64,000 nt of DNA from Oxalobacteraceae sp. CFBP 13730 (GCA_014841835.1 JACYUQ010000002.1:62001-126000); one strand, 5' to 3'. Shown: positions 9,401 through 18,006, numbered from the stretch's first letter. The notes: generated by a model from the sequence alone, not told the origin. A program made the numbers and translations.

Positions 9401-9496
9401 CACTCGGCGCTGACAGGTGGCGGCCACGCGGCGCCGGTCGTGGCGGCGCTGCTGCAATCCATGGCTGAGCAGTCGTTGGAAAAGAGGCACAAATAG
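6410..9496 (+). CDS. Penicillin-binding transpeptidase with large novel N-terminal region
   Basis: A protein of about 1028 residues from the ATG at 6410; an in-frame TTG lies two codons earlier at 6404. One transmembrane helix (about residues 28-52) follows a basic cytoplasmic tail, so the bulk is periplasmic. The C-terminal third is a penicillin-binding transpeptidase domain with the three active-site motifs S695-T-F-K, S780-V-N and K958-T-G, expected to cross-link peptidoglycan. The preceding 550 or so residues do not show the usual class B dimerisation signature. They contain several beta-rich segments I cannot assign, making the protein nearly twice the length of PBP2/PBP3. A SEDS partner is encoded at 31879-34239, supporting a SEDS-PBP pair. 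Confidence 0.85.
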   Translation: MSGPFATLTRNIAASRTARRRARNLRRGWTISLGPAWAWAALALVTGGAVALALHARALPNDAQDVPGAQALAALQPLAPGLELVVPTDSGVSLTQRGALALVIASGMQAGPAVRVDLCTQMLDPANGRLLPLRVGYPFSEAAALARSSNGPPRSVLLARDGSAMPRIDITGNAGAGLAIAWNAGFGTASWISDATGGVAKHARHGQAALGGAGWLLWRGEALRFTRQPSGACPQAGELVLQHFQPGQQGATTALVQAFPASGAPVTLRLRPGVWTVPLAPGTGLEDQALFEALRARGLLRLGRDGLIELAPRDLQAWLQADEAVRAPLPGWQHFQLDAGDRRLLERLHHRADGAFVREQVRVFNSERRLVAWRVRPGATAIWQAAVAGSPAVREAGLPLAAMRLFAQLPQDWTPWNRVGGWEGGRRDSLVILNTRADGKPLELLVAGRVRSVLGATVAARGVCDGRACPDAGAVAHLVLSPLPGATSVKVEIEPLDLARLSGGADAAYRHLKVERGALAWQALPAGSRSVRPAGAAVRLVDRNGESLWQDGAPSVQATLAGLAPLLGVHRQHDGSVAGMLARLGGSDHAASLTLDLTLQARAQVLLDCIGQQGGQWDGRACRGAQPAPAERRAGLVLLDAGTGDVLAAASSGGHTAAPDNWPEVRDFDRADPARSPLRIAAFQHDGGAHRAPGSTFKVITALGLEQAARGDKQLDALLGGLPLAQVDRIAGAGGYDFRTDAPSYPLDATRARITNFRDQITGARAADGRLGLAGAMAHSVNTWFAWTGELSDRTLLGQPDGGMPGATALEPGALDAARPVAAMATRLGFGQPLRLDGGLLPPDYRWGDWDALSASASQLDPIHSRHELRQMAIGLRMQTTPLQMALVAASVGEGRSVTPRLLLALDGRDAASGQGAPLGVRLDRVRAGMKGVIDYGTAAGAFRSPAFTALRPGLYGKTGTAPVGNDDLATVWFMGYLEPGSLPGQTRRLAFAAFVSHSALTGGGHAAPVVAALLQSMAEQSLEKRHK

Positions 9497-9587
9497 GGGT
9501 CTCCATCGCGCCTGAATGCTGTAGTTGTATGGCATCATCTATTTCACTGTGCAACACGTGCGCAGCGCAATCGAGGACGAGGAAGGT

Positions 9588-10874
9588 ATGCGTTTACCGG
9601 GCACCCGGTATCAGGAGCACGGCTGGGAGCAGGTCCGCAAGTTGCTGGGTCAGTGTTCCCTGCAGGCGCTCGCCCGCATCGACCCCGCCAGTCTGCAGGG
9701 CGCCGATACGGACGGGGCGCTGGCCGCGTACGTCGAGGCAGTCGCACCGATCCTGCACGCGAGCGGCAGCCGCGCCCATGCCCCCGGCAACAGCTACGGC
9801 GAGACGACCGCCGAGCTGGCCCTGAGCCTCGTCTACGAATTGCAGGCGCGGCCCGCCGACTGGGCCGCACTGTGCACGGCCCTGGCCACCGAAGCTGCGC
9901 GCATCGGCGCGTTCTGGACGCAACCTGGCGGCGAAGCGCTGCTGCGCAAGAAATTCAATGACCTGTATGCGGTGTTGCGTGACAAGGTCGACAGCGATCA
10001 CTACCAGGTGGCGTGCGGCCGACCCTGCAGCCCGAACCGCATGTACGCGTACCGGATGCTCGACACGGCGTACCACGACATCGCGCGCCTGTTCGAGAGC
10101 TGGCGCGAACACGCGGCGCAGGTCGGCGCGATCCTGGGCCGCAGCGTCGAGGCGATGCCGATCGAAGTGCGCCAGTTGCGTTCGATTGGCGACTGCAAGC
10201 CCGAATGGATCATGCGCTGGAGCGAAAGCCTGGAAGCGCACACGGGCGCACCGGGGCCGCTGCACACGCGCTCGAAACGCTTCGCCAGCCTGAAGAGCAG
10301 TCCCGAGAAGATCGGCGCGATGCTGCGCGAAATCGGCGAGTACGATTCTTTATCGGCCAACCGCGACAGCGACTGGTTGCAGGACGCCAGCGCGGCCGAC
10401 GCCTGGCTCGACGATTACTGGCGCGTGCTGAACGAGTCCGAACAGGGCTGTACGCCGGGCCCGGACCAGATCCTTGAAGCACGTCAGGAAGCGCTGGACA
10501 TCGATGTGGATGCCGATCCTGAAATCGACGCGCCAGCGATTGCACCACTGACCTCCATCGCGCCCTGCGTTTCACTGCCCCCCAACTACCTGGTAGTGGC
10601 AGCGACGGTCGAGGACCGCGCCAGCTGGGCAGCGCGCCGGATGGCGCAGGACAGCCTGCCGGTACGCCTGGCGGTGTACCTCAAGCTGCTCGGGCCATTC
10701 GACGACTGTTATCCGTCCGAATGGTGCGACCCCGCCACGGGCGAATTGCCGACGATGGGCCAGTTGGCCCTGCTCGACGGCGTCTCGCTGCCAACCCTGC
10801 GCAAGCGGCGCGACGCCGCGATACTGCGTCTGAACGAGGTGGCTGGACTACAGGAGGAACAACGATGGGCATGA
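9588..10874 (+). CDS. Hypothetical protein with C-terminal sigma region 4-like helix-turn-helix
   Basis: The start is placed at the ATG at 9588 (MRLPGTRYQE), preceded by GAGGACGAGGAAGG; the frame remains open upstream to 9525. The product is about 428 residues, soluble and acidic, with no signal peptide. The N-terminal 270 residues look all-helical. The last 40 residues (PTMGQLALLDGVSLPTLRKR and following) have the spacing of a helix-turn-helix like sigma-70 region 4. I do not recognise the family as a whole. Its 3' end overlaps the next gene by 10 bp, placing it at the head of an operon that continues to the SPFH and kinase genes. It could be a DNA-binding or protein-sensing regulator of this block. 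Confidence 0.7.
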   Translation: MRLPGTRYQEHGWEQVRKLLGQCSLQALARIDPASLQGADTDGALAAYVEAVAPILHASGSRAHAPGNSYGETTAELALSLVYELQARPADWAALCTALATEAARIGAFWTQPGGEALLRKKFNDLYAVLRDKVDSDHYQVACGRPCSPNRMYAYRMLDTAYHDIARLFESWREHAAQVGAILGRSVEAMPIEVRQLRSIGDCKPEWIMRWSESLEAHTGAPGPLHTRSKRFASLKSSPEKIGAMLREIGEYDSLSANRDSDWLQDASAADAWLDDYWRVLNESEQGCTPGPDQILEARQEALDIDVDADPEIDAPAIAPLTSIAPCVSLPPNYLVVAATVEDRASWAARRMAQDSLPVRLAVYLKLLGPFDDCYPSEWCDPATGELPTMGQLALLDGVSLPTLRKRRDAAILRLNEVAGLQEEQRWA

Positions 10875-11422
10875 CGAACCTGGACCGCAAACTGCAGGCC
10901 GGCGCGCTACTGGCGCGCCGCGTGGAAGGCGATGGCCTGATGCTGGCCGACGCTGTCCTGCTGCAGGCATTGGACGGCAGTCGGCCACTGACGCACGGCG
11001 AACGCGCGGCGCTGCAAGCGTCGCCCCTGACGCTGCGCCGTATGCGCCATCTGGCCGATGTGCGCCGCATGCAGCACATGACCTGGACCGGCAGCGCGGG
11101 ACTGCTCCGCGCGGCCGACAGCGGCGCCCCGCTGGAGATGCTGCGTACGGATGACCGGATGTGGCGCCTGCACTTCGTCGACCAGGGCGGCGTGCCCGGC
11201 GTGGTGGTGCAGCTCGATCTGGACGCGCCGGGCGCCGCGCAATTGCTGGCAACACGCGCGACGATCGCCGTGCGCGACGGCGCCGGCAGCGTGATCGTGC
11301 AGGGTAGCCTGGACGCGGACGGCGAGTGCGAAGGCCCGTGGCCGTTTGCAGCCTCACCTTCATCACACTTTCAACGGCACGGGGCGCGCTTTGATGTCAC
11401 GCCCGTCCCTCCATCAACATAG
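10865..11422 (+). CDS. Hypothetical protein, second gene of the kinase/SPFH block
   Basis: A 185-residue protein; the start is the ATG at 10865, within the upstream gene's last codons and behind GGAGGAAC. The first 80 residues are predicted helical (TNLDRKLQAGALLARRVEGD and onward). Residues 85-170 look beta-rich, with the segment MWRLHFVDQGGVPGVVVQLDL. There is no signal peptide, membrane helix or catalytic motif that I recognise. The 10-bp overlap with the preceding gene indicates translational coupling, so the two products probably act together. Confidence 0.65.
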   Translation: MGMTNLDRKLQAGALLARRVEGDGLMLADAVLLQALDGSRPLTHGERAALQASPLTLRRMRHLADVRRMQHMTWTGSAGLLRAADSGAPLEMLRTDDRMWRLHFVDQGGVPGVVVQLDLDAPGAAQLLATRATIAVRDGAGSVIVQGSLDADGECEGPWPFAASPSSHFQRHGARFDVTPVPPST

Positions 11423-11453
11423 TGCATTACCCGCAATCCTCACAAGGACAACG

Positions 11454-12542
11454 ATGCTAGGTTCACTGTTCAGGAATCCCCTGCGACGCCCGCCACGGCA
11501 GGACGCGTTCGACGCGACCCTGCTTGGCAGCGCGGCAATCGCGTTGCCGGCGCCAGCCGGGATCACCATTCCTGCGCCGTGCGCCGCCGTGCTGGTCGAC
11601 CGCGGTGGCCGCAGCCGGCGCCTGGCATCGGGCAGCCGCATCGCAGCCCTCGATGGGGAAACCGCCTGGTGCGTGCATCCCGGGCCGTACACCTGTGACC
11701 TCGTCCCGTTTGCCGGCGCGCCCGAGATCGGCCTGCGCGTGAGTTTTGCGGTCGATGCCAGCGATCCGCGCGCCACGCACCAGCGTTTCGACCTGTTCCT
11801 GGCCAGTGAAGCGGGTAGCGCGGTCGACCTCGCGGGCTTCGGCGCGCTGGCGCAAACGGCGCTGCAGCGCGAGCTGGCCCAGGGCAATCTCGAACTGCCG
11901 CCGTGCACGACGCTCGAAGAGTGGAACACGTTCCGGTCAGGCTTCAACCAGTTGATGTACACACGCTTTGGCGTGACGGTCGACGATTGCGTGCCGGTCG
12001 ACCTGGGCGCGACGCATGATTATGCAGCGCTGCTCGAAGCGCGGCTGGCGGCGCAGGCCGTGCTTGCGACGGCGGGGGCGTCGGCTGAACCGACCGCTGC
12101 GTTGACGGCAATGCCAGCCGAAGCATTCGTGCCCGCCTGCGAAGATGCCCGCGCATTGCGCCGCCTGTTCCTGGAGCTGCCGTGCCTGATGTGCGCAGTG
12201 CGCATGGCGGTGCTGCCGGCCGATCAGGTGCGCTTTCGCCAGCACCAGGAGTTGCTGCGCCGGCTCGACCTGGTGAGCCTGTCGGTCGGCACGATGCCGG
12301 CGCTCGAACTGGCCGCGCCCGGCCAGCCACTGGCGCCCGAGGAGCAGTTGCGCCGCGCACGCCACAGCCGCCGCGCCGCCGCCGCGCTCGACGAAGCCTG
12401 GGCGCTGCTGGCGCGCATGAAGGTTGCCGGCGAAGGGCCACTCGATGTGCTGTTCGACGAAGCCGACCGCATCGTCGCCAATCTCGAAACCGAGACTGGC
12501 GCACGGCGCGTCACGCATGAGCAGGATGAGGTGACGGCATGA
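11454..12542 (+). CDS. Hypothetical protein, possible SPFH/band-7-like
   Basis: A 362-residue protein from the ATG at 11454, preceded by AAGGAC; the frame is open further upstream but lacks a better start. Residues 20-180 show the pattern of an SPFH (stomatin/band-7) fold: a beta stretch with AAVLVDRGGRSRRLASGSRI, a mid-region AEIGLRVSFAV-like strand, and a terminal element (LMYTRFGVTVDDCVPVDL) like the conserved end strand of SPFH domains. No membrane anchor is seen. The C-terminal half is helical. The assignment is by eye and tentative, but it is strengthened by the clear SPFH-like, zinc-ribbon protein two genes on. It ends with a 4-bp ATGA overlap with the Lon-like gene. Confidence 0.6.
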   Translation: MLGSLFRNPLRRPPRQDAFDATLLGSAAIALPAPAGITIPAPCAAVLVDRGGRSRRLASGSRIAALDGETAWCVHPGPYTCDLVPFAGAPEIGLRVSFAVDASDPRATHQRFDLFLASEAGSAVDLAGFGALAQTALQRELAQGNLELPPCTTLEEWNTFRSGFNQLMYTRFGVTVDDCVPVDLGATHDYAALLEARLAAQAVLATAGASAEPTAALTAMPAEAFVPACEDARALRRLFLELPCLMCAVRMAVLPADQVRFRQHQELLRRLDLVSLSVGTMPALELAAPGQPLAPEEQLRRARHSRRAAAALDEAWALLARMKVAGEGPLDVLFDEADRIVANLETETGARRVTHEQDEVTA

Positions 12543-13543
12543 CGACGCCTGTGTTCGAAGCGAGCTGCCGGACCACCCTGCCCGACGGCAGCATGCTGAC
12601 GATTACCGCGACGCGCCGCCCGCGCGCGGGCCGCGCCGACGTCAAGTGCAGCGTGCCCGGTGCGCCGGCGCAGGCCGAGCGGATGCAGCAGGTGGTGCGC
12701 CTGGCGCGCCATACCGAGCCGCGTTACGACAGCCGCGACCAGGTGGTGCTCAGCGCCGACCGCGCGTTCGATACGGCCACGCGCGACTGGGAACTGGCCG
12801 CCGTGCTGGCCGACCGCATCGTGCGCGGCGTGTTTCAGGCAGCGCGACCCGTGGTGGCCAATGGCTGGTCCGACGCTTGGCACCTGGGCCGGATCGATGG
12901 CCGCGCCCTGGTCAACGTGCCCGACGGCGTGCTGGCGGGCGGCCCGGACGCGTTGCCGCACTTGGGCGCGCTGACGGGTCAGCCCGATCCGGGCGCAGCC
13001 ACGGCCAGCGCGCGCGTCTGGTTCCCGCTGCACAGCGGCGGCGACCACGATGATCTCGGCTGGGTCGAGGTGAGCGTGCGGCCGCTGGCCGGTGCGCTTG
13101 ACGCCGACGACGATGCCATCAGCGTGCCCGACCTGGACGCGCTGCGTCAGGGGCAGGTACGAACCATTCTGGCTGGTGCCCGGCACTTCGACGGTCGCGG
13201 CCAGGGTCAGTGGAAAACGACGGTGCGCTTCGGCGAGACGAAGTTTTCGGGCGACTCGTACGGGCTGGCGCTGGTGATGGCTGACCGCATCGCGCGTGGC
13301 CGCGAATTCATGGCGCGGGGCAGGGTGATCGCCACCGGCACGTCGAGCGCCTGGCATGCGGGCAAGGTCGAGACCGTGGATGCGCTGGCGCCGAAGTGCG
13401 CGCTGATCCTGCGCGAAGCGGGGCCGGGCGACCGCATCCTGCTGCCCAAGGCGTGGGAAAGCGCGCTGCCGCAGGGCATGCGCGAAGCGCTGCGTGCGCG
13501 CGGCGCGAGCCTCGCATGTGTGGAACGCATCGGCATCATTTGA
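12539..13543 (+). CDS. Lon-protease-like (S16) protein with internal duplication
   Basis: A 334-residue protein with no AAA ATPase part. The C-terminal half (about 225-334) resembles the Lon proteolytic domain. S240 lies in FSGDSYGLALVMAD, where Lon has its G-x-S-A-G nucleophile. K286 lies in LAPKCALIL, 46 residues later (43 in E. coli Lon). It is followed by DRILLPKAWE, matching the Lon segment ending in a strand and proline. The N-terminal half repeats the same layout (DWELAAVLADRIVRG, then NGWSDAWHLGRIDG) but lacks both Ser and Lys, so it looks like an inactive copy. The start overlaps the upstream stop (ATGA). SPFH proteins are often paired with membrane or Lon-like proteases, which fits the neighbours. 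Confidence 0.65.
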   Translation: MTTPVFEASCRTTLPDGSMLTITATRRPRAGRADVKCSVPGAPAQAERMQQVVRLARHTEPRYDSRDQVVLSADRAFDTATRDWELAAVLADRIVRGVFQAARPVVANGWSDAWHLGRIDGRALVNVPDGVLAGGPDALPHLGALTGQPDPGAATASARVWFPLHSGGDHDDLGWVEVSVRPLAGALDADDDAISVPDLDALRQGQVRTILAGARHFDGRGQGQWKTTVRFGETKFSGDSYGLALVMADRIARGREFMARGRVIATGTSSAWHAGKVETVDALAPKCALILREAGPGDRILLPKAWESALPQGMREALRARGASLACVERIGII

Positions 13544-13667
13544 GATCACGGGTTTGACATCGCGGGCGTGCGCGAGCGCACCGCGGCCGCAGATCGTGCG
13601 CTGCTAGAATCGGTGAGTTGAACGGCAGGTTGGCAAGTAGAAGGCAAGAGAGAAAACGGAGTCAGCG

Positions 13668-15722
13668 ATGTTGCACATGTTCGGAGTAAACGGCGCCAGC
13701 TGCCCGCGGTGCGAGCGCAAGAATGGAGTCGATGCACGCTACTGCGCAGGCTGCGGCGTGATCCTGGGGGCGCCGCGCAGCAAGCCGGTGCTGGTCGAGA
13801 ACCGCTGGGTGCCCGCGCCCGATCAACTGGCCGTGTTCTTCGGCCTGCGTGAATTATCCGGGCTGTTCGTCAAGACGCTGCGCGTGCCAGCGACAGCCCG
13901 CGGCTTCATCCTGCAGGGCGACAAGGCGACCGAGGTGCCGCAGGGCGAATACGAACTCGAAGGCTTCTTCACGCGCCTGAACCATCTGCTGCGCGACCAG
14001 CACGCCGAAATTCTCGTCACGCGCACGACGGCGCTGCCGATGCCATTCGAGTTCGATGACATACTCACCTGCGAGCAGCTTGCGATTTCGGTGCGCTTCA
14101 CGGTCAGCATTAAAATCGAGAACGTTCCGGCCTTTGCGCGCCACTTCATGACCACGCCCGGCACCATCGGCACGCCCGAGTTGCGCGAACTGCTGGCCCA
14201 TCCGGTGCGCCAGCTGGCACTCGAATTCATTGGTGCACGCTCGATCCGCGAGATGGCGGCCGGCGGCGCGCTGCGCGAAGAACTCGACGAACGCCTGCAG
14301 GGCGGCCTCAAGCTCCTGCTGGCTGAATATGGCCTGGCCGTGACGAGCGTGCAGACGGTGGAGCTGCGCCACGACAAATACGACGCCAACCGCGCGCGCG
14401 TGGGCAGCATGTGGCTGGCAGCCGACGAGCAGCACGTGCAACTGGCGCACAAGCGCCACTTGGACGAGCTGTACACGGCCGAAGAATGGCAGGGCATCAA
14501 GCGCAGCGAAGAAGAAGCGCGCCTGCGCATCCGGCGCGCCGAACTGCGCCAGGACGATGCGATCGCACGTGCTGAAATGTCGCTGCAGGGCGCCGACCGC
14601 GCGCACGGCGTGCGGGCACGCCAGATCGAACTGTATGGCCGCATCCTCGAAGCGACCTCGCGCGAACAGGCGCTGGCGCAGGGCGCCGGTGAAGTGCTGG
14701 CCGAACTGCAGCACGAGGCCGCGCAAAAGGGCGCGCAGCGCGCCGACGAAGCGGCGCAGTGGCAGCACCTGCGCGCGCTGGCCGGCGTGCACATGCGCGC
14801 CGAAGTCGCCAGCGCCCAGCAGGAAGCGCAGCATGCGCGCCAGTCGGCGCAGCAGCGCTTTTCGCAGCAGTTGCTGCAGCAGCAGATCCGCCACAAGATC
14901 GACCAGGCGCGCCTGATCGAGGACGCGACGCGCCAGCGTGACGAACTGATTCGCCTGCGCGAGAGCGAAGCCGAAGCGGCGCGCCGGATGCGCGACATCG
15001 ACGAAGCCGAGTACCAGGCGCGCTACCAGGCCCTGAAGCTGGCCAACGACGCGCGCCTGCGCGAGGCCGGGCGCACGCAGGAATGGGAAGACGAACAGGC
15101 CCGCCAGCGCATTGAGGGCGCCCGGCGCGGCGCCGGCAAGCTCGATGCCGAGGCCCAGCAGGACAAACTGCAGCGCACGATCGAGCTCGAAGCATTGCAG
15201 GCGCGCTCGCTGCAGGATGTGACGCTGCACGCCGACGAGCGCCGCGCCGGCCTGGGCGAAGCCGCCCGCGCAGGCGAGCGGGCGCACGAGATCGCGCTTG
15301 CACGGTTGGCGATGGAGCGCGGCGCGGCGCTGGGCGCGATGGACGACACGGCCAAGCTGGCCCTGGCCGATGCCGCCAATGCGGTCGTGCTGGCCGATTA
15401 CCTCAAAACGCGCGTGCATGCCGATATGGATGCCGACCAGTTGACGGCGCTGGCCGGCGTGGCTGGCGCCGCCAAGGTCGAGCTGGGCGAAGCAGCACGC
15501 GCGGCGGCGCAGCTGGTGCGCGACGAACAGGCGCGCCGCGAAGCCGAAGTGGACAAGGACCGGCGCCATCAGCTCGACCTCTTGCGACTGCAGAACGACG
15601 TGAACAAGGCCGCCTTGCATGCGCAGGCCGGTGTGGCTGGTGCGCGCCAGTGCGTGCACGGCCACGCCCTGCAACGCGACGATCGCGTGTGCGCCGCCTG
15701 CGGCGGGGCGCCGTCTGCCTGA
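13668..15722 (+). CDS. SPFH-like coiled-coil protein with zinc ribbons at both ends
   Basis: A 684-residue protein behind a GGAG ribosome site. The N-terminal zinc ribbon is C12-P-R-C15 with C26-A-G-C29. Residues 45-245 have the SPFH/band-7 pattern (RVPATARGFILQGDK; later LLAEYGLAVTSVQTVEL). From about 260 to 650 the protein is a highly charged Gln/Glu/Arg/Ala coiled coil. The C-terminus is a second ribbon (C662, H664/H666, C675, C678) with the motif CVHGHA. The layout resembles the YdjI-like cytosolic SPFH/zinc-ribbon family, which is thought to scaffold membrane microdomains. The kinase gene follows after 7 bp, so the two are likely co-translated partners. The CxHGHA motif also occurs in the FHA protein at 19169-20764. 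Confidence 0.78.
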   Translation: MLHMFGVNGASCPRCERKNGVDARYCAGCGVILGAPRSKPVLVENRWVPAPDQLAVFFGLRELSGLFVKTLRVPATARGFILQGDKATEVPQGEYELEGFFTRLNHLLRDQHAEILVTRTTALPMPFEFDDILTCEQLAISVRFTVSIKIENVPAFARHFMTTPGTIGTPELRELLAHPVRQLALEFIGARSIREMAAGGALREELDERLQGGLKLLLAEYGLAVTSVQTVELRHDKYDANRARVGSMWLAADEQHVQLAHKRHLDELYTAEEWQGIKRSEEEARLRIRRAELRQDDAIARAEMSLQGADRAHGVRARQIELYGRILEATSREQALAQGAGEVLAELQHEAAQKGAQRADEAAQWQHLRALAGVHMRAEVASAQQEAQHARQSAQQRFSQQLLQQQIRHKIDQARLIEDATRQRDELIRLRESEAEAARRMRDIDEAEYQARYQALKLANDARLREAGRTQEWEDEQARQRIEGARRGAGKLDAEAQQDKLQRTIELEALQARSLQDVTLHADERRAGLGEAARAGERAHEIALARLAMERGAALGAMDDTAKLALADAANAVVLADYLKTRVHADMDADQLTALAGVAGAAKVELGEAARAAAQLVRDEQARREAEVDKDRRHQLDLLRLQNDVNKAALHAQAGVAGARQCVHGHALQRDDRVCAACGGAPSA

Positions 15723-15729
15723 TCGATCA

Positions 15730-18006
15730 ATGCAAACAGCCATCGACAAGATCCGCGAACTGCGCGCACTGCACGACGACGGCCTGCTGAGCCGGCAAGA
15801 GTTCGAGCTGCGCAAGAACGCGATCCTCGACGCGGCCTACCAGCCGGGCGAGCGCCCCGCGGATCCGGATGCGCTCTACGACGCCTCTGTGCCTGCAGCG
15901 CGCCCGGGCACCGAAATCGGCCTGATGACGGGCCAGGAAATCGGTCCGCAAAACCGGCGCTACCGGCTCGAACGCCTGATCGCGCATGGCGGCATGGGCC
16001 AGGTATGGCAAGCGACCGACCTGGCCACGCACGCCGAATTGGGACACAGCGCCCAGGTCGCGCTCAAGATCCTGCCGGCCCATGCGACGTCTGCCGCCAG
16101 CCACGCCAAGCTCCTGATCCAGGAAGCCACGCGCGCGCGCCGCCTGGCGCACGAACACATCGTGCGCGTCTACGAATGGGCGCAGGACCCGGCCACGTCG
16201 AGCTTTTTCCTGATCATGGAATACCTCGAAGGCGAAGACCTGGACGCCATGCTGGCGCGCGATGGCCGCCTGCCGTTGGCACGCGTGCTGGCATTGCTCG
16301 ACCCGGTCGCCGCTGCGCTCGACTATGCGTGGGACCGGCATCACCTGGTTCACCGCGACATCAAGCCTGGCAATGTGTTCGTCACGACGAAGGGCGACGT
16401 CAAGCTGCTCGACTTTGGTATCGCGGCGCGCGCGCGCGCCAGCGGCCCGGCGTCGAAGCTCGATGCACCGGCCACGTCCGGAACGGCCGGCTACCGCGCG
16501 CCGGAAGCAGCCATCGAAGGGCGCACGCCGGAACCCACACTGGACGTCTATGCGGTTTCCGTCATGATCCACCAGCTGCTCACCGGCGTGCTGCCTGGTG
16601 AGCCGGGCGGCACGGTGCCCGAGACGCTGGGCGCGCGCCAGTGGGAGGTGCTGCGTGGCGGTTTCGGACGCGATCCGGCGGCGCGCCCGGCCAGCGTGCA
16701 CGCGCTGCTGGCGGCGATCCGCGCGGCGGCCGGGCCGTCGGCCGTCGAACAGGCGGCGCAGGATGCCCGCGAGCGCATCGAGCAGGAACGCGTGGCGCGC
16801 GAACTGGCTGCACGGCGTGCGATCGAGGCCGAGGCGGCCGCTGTCATCAAGGCGCAGCAGGACGAACAGCGCCGCGTCCAGCTGCGCGAGCAGCAGCGGC
16901 GCGAACGGCTCGAGGCCGAACAGGCACGCCTGGCGCGCAAGGAGTCATTGCGCCAGCAACTGCTGGCCCGGCGCGACGAAGAAGTCGCCAAGACCCAGGC
17001 GGCCAAGGAAGAAGCCGCGCGCAAGGCCGCGCAACTGAAGGCCGCGGCAGCCTATCTGGCGCAGCAGAAAAAGGCGCGCGAGGAGGCTGCTGCGGGTACG
17101 GTGAGCGAGCCTGTCAGCCAGGAACGGGCGCCTGACGCAGCAGCGGCCGTGGCGGTGGCAGATGTCCCAGCGGCGGCGGTGCCGGTCGCCGACACGGGCA
17201 TCCTGCGCGATGCCTTCATCGACGGCAGCGGCAGTGGCCCGGCGATGGTACTGATCCAGACGGGGCGCTTCCAGATGGGCTCTCCCGAGCACGAGCGGCG
17301 CATCGCGATGGCGGCCGGCTCGCAGAAGAACTGGATCGCGCGTGAAACCCCGCAGCACTGGGTCGGCATCGAGCGCCCGTTTGCGATGGGCCGCTATCCG
17401 GTGACGGTGGGCGAGTGGCGCGCTTTCGCGCAGGCAAGCAGCTGGCAGCCGGCCGGCGAGGTCGACTGGGCCGCGCCGGGCTTCACGCAAACCGACGACC
17501 ATCCGGTGGTCGGCGTGACCTGGTTCGACGCGTTGCAATACGTGGCATGGCTGAGCGCGGCGACGGGCAAGCGCTATCGCCTGCCAAGCGAAGCCGAATG
17601 GGAATACGCGTGCCGCGCCGGTACCAAAACCGCGTTCAACACGGGCGACACGATCGCCACGACGCAAGCCAATTTCGACGGCACGTTCACCTACAATGGC
17701 GGGCCGCGCGGCGAGTTCCGGCATGGCACTACAAAGGTCGATACCTTCGCACCGAACGCCTGGGGCCTGCACGACATGCACGGCAATGTCTGGGAGTGGG
17801 TGCAGGACGTCGTGCACGAGAACTACGACGGCGCACCGAACGACGGCAGCGCCTGGGAAACGGGCGGCGACCAGGTGCGCCGCATCCTGCGCGGCGGCTC
17901 GTGGCTGTACAACCCGCGCTACCTGCGCTCGGCGCTGCGCAACGGTTTCTCCGCCGTGCTGTCGAACGATATCGTTGGCCTGCGTGTGGTGCGCGAACTG
18001 ATGTAG
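15730..18006 (+). CDS. Ser/Thr protein kinase fused to SUMF1/FGE-type domain
   Basis: A 758-residue protein; the start is the ATG at 15730. Residues 2-35 match a SHOCT-type oligomerisation helix pair (IDKIRELRALHDDGLLSRQE). Residues 80-340 are a Hanks-type kinase with all key elements: Gly loop HGGMGQV, K113 in VALKIL, H208-R209-D210 with DIKPGN, and D228-F-G. Residues 350-470 form an Arg/Glu/Gln-rich coiled coil. Residues 500-757 are a formylglycine-generating-enzyme-like (SUMF1) domain with GRFQMGSP, PVVGVTWFDA, RLPSEAEWEYACRAG and MHGNVWEWV. The catalytic cysteine pair of true FGE is not evident, so this domain is probably a binding or sensor module. No transmembrane helix is seen, so it is cytosolic. 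Confidence 0.92.
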   Translation: MQTAIDKIRELRALHDDGLLSRQEFELRKNAILDAAYQPGERPADPDALYDASVPAARPGTEIGLMTGQEIGPQNRRYRLERLIAHGGMGQVWQATDLATHAELGHSAQVALKILPAHATSAASHAKLLIQEATRARRLAHEHIVRVYEWAQDPATSSFFLIMEYLEGEDLDAMLARDGRLPLARVLALLDPVAAALDYAWDRHHLVHRDIKPGNVFVTTKGDVKLLDFGIAARARASGPASKLDAPATSGTAGYRAPEAAIEGRTPEPTLDVYAVSVMIHQLLTGVLPGEPGGTVPETLGARQWEVLRGGFGRDPAARPASVHALLAAIRAAAGPSAVEQAAQDARERIEQERVARELAARRAIEAEAAAVIKAQQDEQRRVQLREQQRRERLEAEQARLARKESLRQQLLARRDEEVAKTQAAKEEAARKAAQLKAAAAYLAQQKKAREEAAAGTVSEPVSQERAPDAAAAVAVADVPAAAVPVADTGILRDAFIDGSGSGPAMVLIQTGRFQMGSPEHERRIAMAAGSQKNWIARETPQHWVGIERPFAMGRYPVTVGEWRAFAQASSWQPAGEVDWAAPGFTQTDDHPVVGVTWFDALQYVAWLSAATGKRYRLPSEAEWEYACRAGTKTAFNTGDTIATTQANFDGTFTYNGGPRGEFRHGTTKVDTFAPNAWGLHDMHGNVWEWVQDVVHENYDGAPNDGSAWETGGDQVRRILRGGSWLYNPRYLRSALRNGFSAVLSNDIVGLRVVRELM

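Noticed and set aside
6452..9538. A 1028-codon open frame antisense to the transpeptidase gene
   Set aside because: Composition is Arg/Gln/His-rich shadow sequence, while the plus strand has the full transpeptidase motifs.
13854..15815. A 653-codon minus-strand frame opposite the SPFH/coiled-coil gene
   Set aside because: Antisense image of a repetitive coiled-coil gene, with no ribosome site or domain.
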